This document shows positions 22,918 through 30,518 of a stretch of DNA of 64,000 nucleotides, piece after piece. Both the position numbers and the translations under genes were made by a program. The notes beneath the pieces were generated by a model that was given only the letters and a program-made list of their open reading frames with translations, searched no databases and was not told the DNA's origin. How positions within the stretch are numbered: the first letter of the stretch is position 1; every line of letters begins with the position of its first letter. Source of the DNA: Streptomyces sp. B93 (lineage in GTDB: Bacteria; Actinomycetota; Actinomycetes; Streptomycetales; Streptomycetaceae). The stretch spans positions 1 through 64,000 of the forward strand of contig NZ_JAGPXL010000020.1 of the NCBI RefSeq assembly GCF_018070565.1. The letters are read 5' to 3'.

Positions 22918-24276
22918 ATGGACAAAGAAATTCAAGCTCTAATGTCGGGGACAGTGGGGTTTTTCTGGCCTATCTCGGAGGATGGCAGGTTCAACGAAGA
23001 GCCCGAAAGGGGGTTCGTCAGTAAGGGGGACAGTGGGAGACTTGAAATCCGCACCCTGAATGAGGATGCGCAAATGAGTCTCCTATTTCCAAGTCAAAGA
23101 GCGAGGCCGCACGCGATCGTTTGCGTGTTCCCAGAGGGGAGTGCGGTGATCCTCAACATCTCCCGTCAGGGAGGGACAACCAACATCGGAGGGAGGAAAG
23201 CGTCTGCCTTCGAATATGGGGCACGCACCGTCATTACGCGGTTCCCAGTCGAAGAGTTGGACGGTGAGACTGTAAACGTTCGCGTTAAAGAGTTGAGTGC
23301 CCACTTTCCGGGAGTTTCGAAGTGGGCAGGGTTGAAGGTGTCTGAAGTAAAGCGAGAGCGGAATCCAGATGGTAGAGCGAGGACCGCTACTGTGCACCTG
23401 AAATCTCCCGAGCAGATTGTAGCGGAGCTCGGGTCACTCACCTTGGTCATTGGAGGACACTGGGAGGTCGCTGAGAATGATGATAGGCCTTTGATTTATG
23501 CTCCCGTGTCGATTGGAGTGAAGGCAAAGCGCGCCCGCGATGTCTCTGAGATGATCACTGTCTTGTCGCGAGTGCAAGGCCTGATTAACATCGCTCACGA
23601 CTCGTTCATGGCGGTGGATGGAGGGAGGGCCGTATTGGGCGCTGAGGATGACCCTGCCCAATATCCCAGTTTCTGGAATGATGCGCTTATGGATGGGCCG
23701 CCCAGTCGAGGCAAGAGAAAAGGGGGTGTGGGCTTTCCCCTGTTTACCCTCGCGGATTTGAAAGGTGCCCGTGGGGTCAGTAGGTGGGTCCGGCTTTATG
23801 ATAAGTACCCGAGTGCGCTCGATGCGGTCGTCACTCCGTATCGGTTTAGCGGAATGACATGGCACAGCTACATGCGGGATACCGCAGTCGGAATCGAGAG
23901 GCTTATCGCTCAATGCAAGAAGGAGAGTAGGCCGTCGTGGGCAAATGAGAAACCGCAAAGTCTCGCACTCGCCAAGAGGGTAGGTACGCCATTCGTCGAT
24001 TTCGTAGGTGACGAGAGCGTGTGGGCGAGCCTGTTTTGGGGTGTATATAATGGCATAAAGCATCAAGCGAGTTATGACCCGGACCCGCGCGACCTGGCGA
24101 CTCTTGCGTTGTCGGGCAATCTGCTACTTACGGCGTACTTGCTTCAGCGGTGCGGTATGTCGAAAGCCGGGTTGGACCGCCTGCTCAACAGGCGAGTCGG
24201 ATATCAGTTGCGAGATAGAGTTCGTGAACTTGTGCAGAACCCGCCGAAAAACCTGAAGCCTAAGAGCTCATACTGA
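22918..24276 (+). CDS. ApeA-like protein with HEPN-type C-terminus (candidate phage defence)
   Basis: 452 residues from ATG 22918 (GGGA five bases before); a TTG at 22906 is possible. The N-terminal half has the layout of ApeA-type proteins: a short GTVGFFWPI entry, a beta-rich region with RTVITRFP, and HFPGVSKWAGLKV, equivalent to the conserved 'hLdeW' stretch. The C-terminal 180 residues are helical with RDTAVGIERLIAQ and VYNGIKHQ. The last resembles the HEPN ribonuclease motif RNxxxH, but has Tyr377 in place of Arg, with Asn378 and His382 kept. ApeA proteins are abortive-infection ribonucleases. Family assignment is by pattern only. AT-rich cargo, same direction as the HNH gene, 118 bp after it. 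Confidence 0.55.
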   Translation: MDKEIQALMSGTVGFFWPISEDGRFNEEPERGFVSKGDSGRLEIRTLNEDAQMSLLFPSQRARPHAIVCVFPEGSAVILNISRQGGTTNIGGRKASAFEYGARTVITRFPVEELDGETVNVRVKELSAHFPGVSKWAGLKVSEVKRERNPDGRARTATVHLKSPEQIVAELGSLTLVIGGHWEVAENDDRPLIYAPVSIGVKAKRARDVSEMITVLSRVQGLINIAHDSFMAVDGGRAVLGAEDDPAQYPSFWNDALMDGPPSRGKRKGGVGFPLFTLADLKGARGVSRWVRLYDKYPSALDAVVTPYRFSGMTWHSYMRDTAVGIERLIAQCKKESRPSWANEKPQSLALAKRVGTPFVDFVGDESVWASLFWGVYNGIKHQASYDPDPRDLATLALSGNLLLTAYLLQRCGMSKAGLDRLLNRRVGYQLRDRVRELVQNPPKNLKPKSSY

Positions 24277-24316
24277 CGCTTTCTCCAGAATAGGTCTGGA
24301 ATGTGTCGGTTGGCCC

Positions 24317-25384
24317 CTAAAGAAGTCTCATCAGCTCGTAGAGGATGGCGTTGAGGCGGGCGGGCGCTTCCAGGTCGTCCATGCCGATGGTGGGGACGGC
24401 GGCACTGCTGATAGGCCGGTGCAGGCCGTCATGGGCAATGTCCTTGAAGGCGGCGAGCCTCTGGGCGTGCGCCTTGTCGGTGCGCTGCGTGGCGAACGTG
24501 TGTTGGGCCGCCACCTGCTTGAAGTCCTGGTGCCCGAAGACCGGCGGGATGTGGTCCAGGATGGCCCGGATTACGGCCGCGCTCGCGTACGGGTTGCCGG
24601 CCGCGTAGTTGTCGTTCAGCTCCCGGCACAGGGCGATCAGCTTGTGCAGCTTCCAGGTGCTCGTCTGGGCGGCCTTCTCCAAGTCGTTCAGGAGGGCGGG
24701 GTCGATGTACGACCCGCGCGGGGGTGGGGAGACCTGCGGCTCGGTCGCCCCGACGGGGGCAGGGGAGATTTCCGCGGCGTTCGCGGTGACGATCTCGATC
24801 GTCTTTCCGATGTACTCCTCCACGGTGTCCACACCGATGTACTGCATCACGCTGCGGGTAACCTCTCGCTCCCAGCGCCCGTCGGCGAGGTGGACGCCAC
24901 CGGTGCTGATGGCTGGCTCATGCGAGAGCAGGTCGGGTAGCACCTGGACGAACCAGGGATTGAGGTCGGGGTGCGCGGCCGCGAGCTCGGTGGAACGCAG
25001 GATAAGCGTGGGGACGTCATCAGTGATCGTCCTGCTGGTGTAGAGGTCAATCATGTGGCGCAGGGCTTTCACGAACGGCTCCCCGGCCACCATCTTCACC
25101 TCGGGGAGGACCAGGGAGGCGGCCACGGTGAGCCGCACCCGGTCACGCGGGCTGACGCGCGGACGAGGGTAAGAGACGAAGCCATAGCTGGCGGCGAAGG
25201 GCCCCTCGATGCCGACGTACGGCAGCGAGTTGAGGATGACATCAGCGTCTTGGCCGCGCAGGTCGTACTGGTGCTGGACGACGGCCCACCGAGGCCACTC
25301 GCCGGTGGCAAGCCACCGATGGGCGATAGCGGTGAGGAGGTTGTGCTGGTCCTGCGTGAGCGTTACGTCGACGAGCGTATCCAA
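24317..25384 (-). CDS. Uncharacterised cargo protein with abortive-infection-like C-terminal domain
   Basis: 355 residues. The start is TTG 25384, supported by GAGG five bases upstream; no ATG or GTG lies nearby with a ribosome site. The N-terminus (about 8-85) looks like a winged helix (LLTAIAHRWLATGEWPRWAVVQHQ). The C-terminal 110 residues (LIALCRELNDNYAAGNPYAS, ILDHIPPVFG, FKDIAHDGLHRPI) match a helical domain I recall from hypothetical and Abi-like proteins in mobile elements, usually ending in a 'dlD.LL.Ei.riL' helix, here DLEAPARLNAILYELMRLL. It converges with the ApeA-like gene and lies at the right end of the element. Host defence is a guess from context. Confidence 0.6.
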   Translation of the reverse strand: MDTLVDVTLTQDQHNLLTAIAHRWLATGEWPRWAVVQHQYDLRGQDADVILNSLPYVGIEGPFAASYGFVSYPRPRVSPRDRVRLTVAASLVLPEVKMVAGEPFVKALRHMIDLYTSRTITDDVPTLILRSTELAAAHPDLNPWFVQVLPDLLSHEPAISTGGVHLADGRWEREVTRSVMQYIGVDTVEEYIGKTIEIVTANAAEISPAPVGATEPQVSPPPRGSYIDPALLNDLEKAAQTSTWKLHKLIALCRELNDNYAAGNPYASAAVIRAILDHIPPVFGHQDFKQVAAQHTFATQRTDKAHAQRLAAFKDIAHDGLHRPISSAAVPTIGMDDLEAPARLNAILYELMRLL

Positions 25385-25652
25385 GGTGACCTCGTGCTAG
25401 GGAGCAAGGGAGACGGGCCACCGTGGGGTGCATCCGCGTCCGACAGAGAGTCAGACTGTTCATCCTACCGACCTTCGCCCCCAACCAAGCTGGCATACAT
25501 ACCCTCGTGCGAGCCTCCTCCGAGGCGACGGCGTCCATAACGCCATGCTCGGCATCGGCCGCCTGCACAACCTCCTTCGGGCTGCATGAGCCATCGCCGT
25601 GTGCAGTCGCGGGACATTCTTAGTCATCCATGCCGTGCCCGTACGGGAGCTT

Positions 25653-25671
25653 GTGGGGCACTCGTGGGGCA
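25653..25671 (+). other. Putative integrase arm sites, right end
   Basis: Two GTGGGGCA octamers at 25653-25660 and 25664-25671, with the same 11-bp period and orientation as the left pair at 9577-9595. They end 47 bp from attR, against 131 bp between attL and the left pair, so the two arms are asymmetric as in many excisive recombination systems. Confidence 0.6.
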
Positions 25672-25718
25672 GATGCTCGCTTGGCAGCAGAAGTATGCAG
25701 TCGAAGCGTGATCACCGC

Positions 25719-25774
25719 GCAGACTGTAAATCTGCCGGCTCAGCCTTCCCAGGTTCGAATCCTGGCGCCGCCAC
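25719..25774 (+). repeat. attR core: 56-bp direct repeat (3' part of tRNA-Tyr)
   Basis: Exact copy of 9390-9445. It lacks the tRNA 5' half and is not a functional tRNA. It marks the right boundary of the integrated element. Confidence 0.95.
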
Positions 25775-25781
25775 TTCTGGG

Positions 25782-25820
25782 AGATCCCCTTCCTTCGCGA
25801 GACGCGGAGGGAGGGGATCT
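25782..25820. terminator. Displaced terminator of tRNA-Tyr
   Basis: AGATCCCCT (25782-25790) pairs with AGGGGATCT (25812-25820), with further inner pairing of CGCG-type bases. It follows attR as the element's terminator follows attL, so it is presumably the chromosomal terminator of the uninterrupted tRNA gene. Confidence 0.7.
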
Positions 25821-25849
25821 TCGCGTTGGGGGAGGGGCACACTGGGGGC

Positions 25850-26062
25850 ATGGTCAGCCGTCGTAGGAGGTGCCCCGAGTGTCGTCGGGAGATCGCTGTC
25901 GTCGCAGGGCGGTTCGCGCGGCATGATCCGCCGGGGGCGCGGGAGAGCGGGGAACTGGTGTCGTGCCCGGGGTCGCGCCGGGCGGTGCAGCTCGGCGCGG
26001 TGCAGCCGGGGCTCGACGGGTATGCCGTGCCCGACTTCCCGGGGCAGTTGCCGTTGTTCTGA
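25850..26062 (+). CDS. Small zinc-ribbon-like protein
   Basis: 70 residues from ATG 25850 after a GGGAGGGG tract. It begins MVSRRRRCPECRREIAVVAGRFARHDPPG, with a CPEC pair, and a single later Cys in VSCPGSRR; the C-terminus is PGQLPLF. Short proteins of this kind are common in Streptomyces genomes. The Cys and His residues suggest one zinc site. The function is unknown. It is the first chromosomal gene to the right of the element. Confidence 0.7.
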   Translation: MVSRRRRCPECRREIAVVAGRFARHDPPGARESGELVSCPGSRRAVQLGAVQPGLDGYAVPDFPGQLPLF

Positions 26063-26065
26063 ACG

Positions 26066-26722
26066 TCAGTTGCCCGCGACCGACTTGACCGCCACCGACA
26101 CGGGCGTGGCGCCGCCGATCAGCTCCAGGGTCAGGCCCGCGGTCGCCGGGGTGTCCAGGAGTTCGGCGAGCGTGGTGGCCACGTCGTCCCGGGAGACCCG
26201 GCCGCGGCCGGTGTGGGCCTCCAGACGGACCAGTCCGGTGCCGGGGTCGTCGGTCAGGGAGCCGGGGCGCAGGATCGTCCAGTCCAGGGCGTCCTGACGG
26301 CGGACGTGTTCGTCGGCCTCGCCCTTGGCGCGCAGATAGATGTCGAAGACCTCGTCGCCCCCGTGCCCCGGGTCCGCGCCCATCGAGGACACCACCAGGA
26401 ACCGGCGTACGCCCGCGCGCACGGCGGCGTCCGCGAACAGGACGGCCGCCCCCTTGTCCACGGTGTCCTTGCGCTGCGCACCGCTGCCCGGCCCCGCCCC
26501 CGCCGCGAAGACGGCGGCGTCCGCGCCCCGCAGGTGCTCCGCCACCTCCTCGGCCGACGCCGACTCCAGGTCGAGCACCACCGGTTCGGCGCCCGCCTCC
26601 CGCAGGTTGTCGCCCTGCTCGGCCTTGCGGATGATGCCCGCGACCTCGTACCCGCGCGCGGCGAGCAGCCGCTCCAGCCGCAGCGCGATCTGACCATGAC
26701 CACCAGCGATGACAATGCGCAT
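26066..26722 (-). CDS. NAD(P)-binding oxidoreductase (atypical SDR, NmrA/YhfK-like)
   Basis: 218 residues from ATG 26722. Starts MRIVIAGGHGQIALRLERLL, a GxxGxxG Rossmann loop (GGHGQIA). Later segments VFAAGAGPGSG, FLVVSSMGAD and DWTILRPGSLTDDPGTG are typical of atypical short-chain dehydrogenase/NmrA-like proteins, which bind NAD(P)H and often lack a classic catalytic YxxxK. They act as small reductases or redox sensors in the cytoplasm. It is a single gene, convergent with the zinc-ribbon gene by four bases and tandem with the amidohydrolase upstream. Confidence 0.85.
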   Translation of the reverse strand: MRIVIAGGHGQIALRLERLLAARGYEVAGIIRKAEQGDNLREAGAEPVVLDLESASAEEVAEHLRGADAAVFAAGAGPGSGAQRKDTVDKGAAVLFADAAVRAGVRRFLVVSSMGADPGHGGDEVFDIYLRAKGEADEHVRRQDALDWTILRPGSLTDDPGTGLVRLEAHTGRGRVSRDDVATTLAELLDTPATAGLTLELIGGATPVSVAVKSVAGN

Positions 26723-26809
26723 GTTCTTGACCGTACGCCCCGAGGGGCGCCTTCGCCGCATGGGTTCGCATGAGTGGGCATGAGTGGGCACCAGTTCGCA
26801 CGCCGCGGC

Positions 26810-28066
26810 TCAGGACAGCTGCCCGCGTCCCTGCCGGGGGAGCCCCGGTTCCACCGTCGCACCGGTGTTGCAGTACTCCCGCACCGCGCTGGTCCGCGCC
26901 ACAACGCGCCCCTGGTGCACCACGATCCGGCTGTACGCCAGCGAAAGCGCCCCCGCGAGCCGGTCCCCGCGCACCGCCAGCAGCTCGGCGGGGAAGCCTG
27001 CCTCCACCCGCACCTCCGGCAGCCCCAGCACCGCCCGCGCCGACGAGCTGACGGTGTCGTAGGCGTCCTCGGGGCGCAGACCGTGGCGGGAGGCGAGGAG
27101 GTACGCCGCCTCGAGCGGGTCGCCGCGGCCCACCGGGTTCGACACGTCGCGCAGGGCGCCGCTGCCCGCGGCGACCCGCACCCCGGCGGACCGCAGCAGG
27201 CGTACCGGGGCGGTGCCGCGCCGGTCGACGCCCGCGCAGCCGCCCTGCGGCAGACAGACCACGGCGACCCCGGCGGCCGCCAGCTGGTCGGCGGTCCGGG
27301 AGGCCACGTCGGTGGGGAGGTCGGCGAGCCCGGCGCACGGGCCGATGGTCACGCCGGGGCGCAGCCCGCCCGCCATCGCCGCGAGCCGGGCCAGACGCGC
27401 CGGGTCGGTGGCGTCGGTGTGCAGGTCGACGGGGCAGCCGTACTCGGAGGCGAGGTCCAGGACGGTCTCCGCGTAACCGGCCGGGTCCGGGTCCAGATCG
27501 GGGCAGCCGCCCACCACGGAGGCGCCCATCTTCACCGCGTCCCGCAGCATGGCGAGACCGTCGGCCCCCGCCGCCCCGGTCAGGACGCGCGGGACGGCCA
27601 CCGTCGTCAGCTCGGCGAGCCCGTGCAGCGAGCGGCGCGCCTGGAGGGTGGCCTCCAGCGCGCCGAGCCCCTGGACGTCGCCCACGCGCGCGTGCGCCCG
27701 CACCGCGGTGGCGCCGTGTCCGAGTTGGAGGAGGGTGGCCTCGGTGGCGCGGCGCTGGACGTCGTGGGGGTCGTGGGAGACCGGTCCGTCGTCGTCGGCC
27801 GACAGCGCGGTGTCGGCGTGGGCGTGGGGCTCGGCGGGGGCCGGCAGCAGGAGGTAGCCGCCGAGGTCCACGCGGGTGCCGCCGCCGCGGACCGGGCCGA
27901 GGCTGCCGACCGTGCCGACGGCCTCGATACGCCCGCCGCTGAGCCGTACGTCCACGGTGCGGCCGTCGGTGAGGCGGGCCCCGCACAGCAGCAGGACGGC
28001 ATCGGGCCGGCCCGGGGAGCCCGGCGAGGACGACGAGTGGGGCGGCTGCGGCTGGCTGTCGGGCAT
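26810..28066 (-). CDS. Amidohydrolase-family protein (cytosine-deaminase-like)
   Basis: 418 residues from ATG 28066; an alternative start at 28090 adds eight. A small beta domain at the N-terminus (LLLCGARLTDGRTVDVRLSGGRIEAVG) is followed by a TIM barrel. Metal-site motifs are shifted from the usual: LLLPAPAEPHAHAD has the HxH pair, VDLHTDATD the third histidine, and AGSGALRD replaces the GTD Asp loop region. This fits cytosine deaminase/imidazolonepropionase-like hydrolases acting on C-N bonds, but the altered late motif makes the substrate uncertain and activity not assured. Confidence 0.75.
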   Translation of the reverse strand: MPDSQPQPPHSSSSPGSPGRPDAVLLLCGARLTDGRTVDVRLSGGRIEAVGTVGSLGPVRGGGTRVDLGGYLLLPAPAEPHAHADTALSADDDGPVSHDPHDVQRRATEATLLQLGHGATAVRAHARVGDVQGLGALEATLQARRSLHGLAELTTVAVPRVLTGAAGADGLAMLRDAVKMGASVVGGCPDLDPDPAGYAETVLDLASEYGCPVDLHTDATDPARLARLAAMAGGLRPGVTIGPCAGLADLPTDVASRTADQLAAAGVAVVCLPQGGCAGVDRRGTAPVRLLRSAGVRVAAGSGALRDVSNPVGRGDPLEAAYLLASRHGLRPEDAYDTVSSSARAVLGLPEVRVEAGFPAELLAVRGDRLAGALSLAYSRIVVHQGRVVARTSAVREYCNTGATVEPGLPRQGRGQLS

Positions 28067-28361
28067 CGCGCTCCAAGGGCTCGGGGGCACAGGGCTCGGG
28101 GTGCCGGGCTCGGGGCCGGGAGGCTCGGGCGCCGGGCTCGGGACCGGTCACTCCGCGCGAGCCCGCAGGTCCCGTGCCGGAGCGCAAGATCACGCAGAGT
28201 GAGTCGAGCCTAGGACGGTGATCAGCTCCCGTCCGGGAGGAGCGCAATAGTCGTACCGGTGTGGCCGAGGGGCTGGTGCGGGGCCGCCGGCGGGGGTGGG
28301 ACGGGCGGCGGGAAACGGATTTGGGTGAACCGCCGCGGACCGTGTAATGTCTTCATCGCTC

Positions 28362-28434
28362 GCCCCAATAGCTCAGTCGGCAGAGCGTCTCCATGGTAAG
28401 GAGAAGGTCAACGGTTCGATTCCGTTTTGGGGCT
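28362..28434 (+). tRNA. tRNA-Thr (GGT anticodon)
   Basis: 73 nt. Acceptor GCCCCAA/TTGGGGC, D-arm GCTC...GAGC, anticodon stem TCTCC/GGAGA with loop ATGGTAA (GGT), T-arm AACGG/CCGTT. CCA is not encoded. Confidence 0.97.
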
Positions 28435-28480
28435 CTGGTGTGAGAGGTTCCCGCCGCGAGGCGGGGCCCGATCGCATCGA

Positions 28481-28553
28481 AGCGGTGTAGCTCAGTCGGT
28501 AGAGCAAGCGGCTCATAATCGCTGTGTCACCGGTTCAAGTCCGGTCACCGCTA
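28481..28553 (+). tRNA. tRNA-Met (CAT anticodon, elongator type)
   Basis: 73 nt. Acceptor AGCGGTG/CACCGCT fully paired at position 1, unlike initiator tRNAs; anticodon loop CTCATAA; T-arm ACCGG/CCGGT. It lies 46 bp after tRNA-Thr and is probably co-transcribed with it. Confidence 0.95.
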
Positions 28554-28558
28554 CTGAC

Positions 28559-28603
28559 AGTAGCCGATTGTGGGGTCGGTCCTTCGATCGGCTACTCTTT
28601 CTT
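28559..28603 (+). terminator. Terminator of the tRNA-Thr/Met unit
   Basis: AGTAGCCGAT (28559-28568) pairs with ATCGGCTACT (28587-28596), followed by CTTTCTT. It lies between tRNA-Met and rpmG. Confidence 0.75.
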
Positions 28604-28642
28604 GCGTTAATTCATCCCATCCGTTCGTCAAGGAGCACTCAC

Positions 28643-28807
28643 GTGGCTGCCACCGACGTCCGCCCGAAGATCACGCTGGCCTGCGTGGAGTGCAAGGAGC
28701 GGAACTACATCACCAAGAAGAACCGGCGTAACAACCCGGACCGTCTTGAGATGAAGAAGCACTGCCCGCGTTGCAACGCGCACACCGCGCACCGCGAGAC
28801 GCGATAA
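28643..28807 (+). CDS. rpmG: 50S ribosomal protein L33
   Basis: 54 residues from GTG 28643 with AAGGAG upstream. This is the zinc-containing (C+) form: the CxxC pairs CVEC and CPRC coordinate zinc, flanked by KERNYITKKNRRNNPDRLEMKKHCP. It is part of the large ribosomal subunit near the E site. In Streptomyces this copy lies beside tRNA genes and the MaoC pair, as here; a Zur-controlled zinc-free paralogue usually exists elsewhere. Confidence 0.97.
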   Translation: MAATDVRPKITLACVECKERNYITKKNRRNNPDRLEMKKHCPRCNAHTAHRETR

Positions 28808-28820
28808 CAAGGCTCGTTTC

Positions 28821-28855
28821 ACGAGGCCGTCCCTGGACCCCAGGGGCGGCCTCGT
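28821..28855 (+). terminator. Terminator after rpmG
   Basis: ACGAGGCCG (28821-28829) pairs with CGGCCTCGT (28847-28855), with inner CCCTGG/CCAGGG. Confidence 0.8.
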
Positions 28856-28915
28856 GGCGTTTGGTTCACCTGATCACGGTCATCCACAGCAGAAGACATC
28901 AGGAGGTGCCGAGCC

Positions 28916-29368
28916 ATGGCGCTCGACCAGTCCTTCGTGGGGCGGACGTACCCGCCCACCGACCCCTACGAGGTGGGCCGGGAGAAGATCCGTGAGTTCG
29001 CGGAGGCCGTGGGGGACGCGAACCCGGCCTACACGGACCCCGAGGCCGCCAAGGAACTGGGCCACTCCGATGTGATCGCCCCGCCGACCTTCGTCTTCGC
29101 GATCACCTTCAAGGCCGCCGGACAGGTCATCGCGGACCCCCAGCTCGGCCTGGACTACAGCCGGGTGGTGCACGGCGACCAGAAGTTCGCCTACAGCCGT
29201 CCCGTGCGCGCCGGTGACCGGCTCACCGTCACCTCGACGATCGAGTCGATCAAGTCCCTCGCGGGCAACGACATCCTGGACGTCCGGGGCGAGGTCCACG
29301 ACGAGGCCGGGGAGCACGTCGTGACCGCCTGGACCAAGCTGGTGGCCCGCGCGGCCGGGGAGGCGTGA
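28916..29368 (+). CDS. MaoC-type dehydratase, HadA-like subunit
   Basis: 150 residues, AGGAGG before the ATG. Hot-dog fold protein with FVGRTYPPTDPYEVGREKIREFAEA and AVGDANPAYTDPEAAKELG; the usual catalytic Asp-His pair is not complete (Tyr where the hydratase His would be). The partner gene downstream has the full motif. Together they match the heterodimeric (3R)-hydroxyacyl-ACP dehydratases (HadA/HadB) of actinobacterial fatty-acid elongation, in which HadA binds the acyl chain. The stop lies five bases before the next gene, so they form one operon. Cytoplasmic. Confidence 0.85.
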   Translation: MALDQSFVGRTYPPTDPYEVGREKIREFAEAVGDANPAYTDPEAAKELGHSDVIAPPTFVFAITFKAAGQVIADPQLGLDYSRVVHGDQKFAYSRPVRAGDRLTVTSTIESIKSLAGNDILDVRGEVHDEAGEHVVTAWTKLVARAAGEA

Positions 29369-29372
29369 GCGG

Positions 29373-29801
29373 ATGACCGCCAAGATCGCGTACGACGACA
29401 TCGAGGTCGGCGCCGAACTGCCCGCGCGGAGCTTCCCCGTGACCCGGGCGACCCTCGTCCAGTACGCGGGTGCCTCCGGCGACTTCAACCCGATCCACTG
29501 GAACGAGAAGTTCGCCAAGGAGGTGGGCCTGCCGGACGTCATCGCGCACGGCATGTTCACCATGGCCGAGGCGATCCGCGTGGTCACCGACTGGGCGGGC
29601 GACCCGGGCGCGGTCGTCGAGTACGGCGTCCGCTTCACCAAGCCGGTGGTGGTACCGAACGACGACCAGGGCGCCGTGATCGAGGTCAGCGGCAGGGTCG
29701 CGGCCAAGCTCGACGACAACACGGTCCGTGTGGACCTGACCGCGACCAGCGCCGGGCAGAAGGTGCTGGGGATGTCGCGGGCGGTCGTACGACTCGCCTG
29801 A
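29373..29801 (+). CDS. MaoC-type dehydratase, HadB-like catalytic subunit
   Basis: 142 residues. It has the hydratase-2 signature around residues 29-45: ASGDFNPIHWNEKFA with catalytic Asp and His, followed by GLPDVIAHGMFTMAEAIRVV. It removes water from beta-hydroxyacyl thioesters, presumably as a complex with the upstream HadA-like protein, five bases away. The pair's place between rpmG and murB is conserved in Streptomyces. Whether it serves primary fatty-acid synthesis or another acyl pathway cannot be decided from sequence. Confidence 0.88.
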   Translation: MTAKIAYDDIEVGAELPARSFPVTRATLVQYAGASGDFNPIHWNEKFAKEVGLPDVIAHGMFTMAEAIRVVTDWAGDPGAVVEYGVRFTKPVVVPNDDQGAVIEVSGRVAAKLDDNTVRVDLTATSAGQKVLGMSRAVVRLA

Positions 29802-29822
29802 GCAGTCTTCGACGGTGGGATG

Positions 29823-29856
29823 TAAGGGGCGGCTCCCATTGCGGGCCGCCCCTTAC
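29823..29856 (+). terminator. Terminator after the MaoC pair
   Basis: TAAGGGGCGGC (29823-29833) pairs with GCCGCCCCTTA (29845-29855). Confidence 0.8.
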
Positions 29857-29876
29857 CTCCAGGGTCCCTTGACGTA

Positions 29877-29896
29877 GTTAGTGATTGAGTACTAAC
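29877..29896. promoter_or_regulatory. TetR operator at the regulator's own promoter
   Basis: GTTAGTGATTGAGTACTAAC: inverted arms GTTAGT/ACTAAC around eight bases, 8 bp before the TetR start codon. The same TTAGT-N8-ACTAA design recurs before the MFS gene (30519-30536), where no other AT-rich sequence is expected. Confidence 0.8.
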
Positions 29897-29904
29897 TTAC
29901 TTTC

Positions 29905-30474
29905 ATGGTCAGGATGAGCGCAGAGGAGCGGCGCGAGAGCGTCATCCGCGCGGCGACGAGCGAGTTCGCCCGCGGCGGCTACCACGGCACATCGACCGAG
30001 GCGATCGCCAAGCGGGTCGGTGTCTCGCAGCCGTACCTCTTCCGGCTCTTCCCGAGCAAGAAGGCGATCTTCCTCGCGGTGGTCGGCCAGTGCATGGACG
30101 ACATCGCGCGCATCTTCGCCGAGGCCGCCGAAGGGCTGGAGGGCGAAGAGGCCCTGCACGCCATGGCGAACGCGTACACCCGGGTCATCGCGGAGCGTCC
30201 CGAGATGCTGCTCATGCAGATGCAGATGTACGTCGCCGTGGGCGCCGCCGAGGAGGCGGGCGACCACGAACTCGGCGAGGTGGTGCGCAGCGGCTGGATG
30301 CGCCTGTGGGACACGGTGCATCTGCCGCTCGGTGCCGACGTGGGCGAGACGACGACCTTCATGGCGTACGGAATGCTCATCAACTGCCTGGTGGCCATGG
30401 GTTTCCCGCCCGACCACCGGGTCTGGGAAGGGCTGTACCCGTCGGCGCGGGCCAAGGGCCGGCTGGAGATCTAG
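29905..30474 (+). CDS. TetR/AcrR-family repressor of the adjacent efflux pump
   Basis: 189 residues. The N-terminal helix-turn-helix is classical: RRESVIRAATSEFARGGYHGTSTEAIAKRVGVSQPYLFRLFPSKKAIF (about 10-58). The C-terminal ligand domain is helical, with a Met-rich stretch (EMLLMQMQMYV) that could line a hydrophobic pocket. It precedes an MFS exporter in the same direction, and matching palindromes sit before both genes, so it most likely represses itself and the pump until an inducer drug binds. The start ATG at 29905 overlaps the end of the operator region. Confidence 0.92.
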   Translation: MVRMSAEERRESVIRAATSEFARGGYHGTSTEAIAKRVGVSQPYLFRLFPSKKAIFLAVVGQCMDDIARIFAEAAEGLEGEEALHAMANAYTRVIAERPEMLLMQMQMYVAVGAAEEAGDHELGEVVRSGWMRLWDTVHLPLGADVGETTTFMAYGMLINCLVAMGFPPDHRVWEGLYPSARAKGRLEI

Positions 30475-30518
30475 GGCGAACGGGAAGGCGTTCTCGCGCC
30501 TTTTTGTGAGCGTGGAAA

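Larger units (their letters stand above)
25385..25849. other. Right end of the AICE and displaced tRNA terminator
   Basis: No gene. The stretch holds the putative integrase arm repeats (25653-25671), the attR copy (25719-25774) and the original tRNA-Tyr terminator (25782-25820). From 25385 to 25650 I see nothing else. Confidence 0.7.

Noticed and set aside
25854..28247. 797-codon minus-strand frame over the amidohydrolase and SDR genes
   Set aside because: Arg/Pro/Gly-rich shadow of two clear genes.
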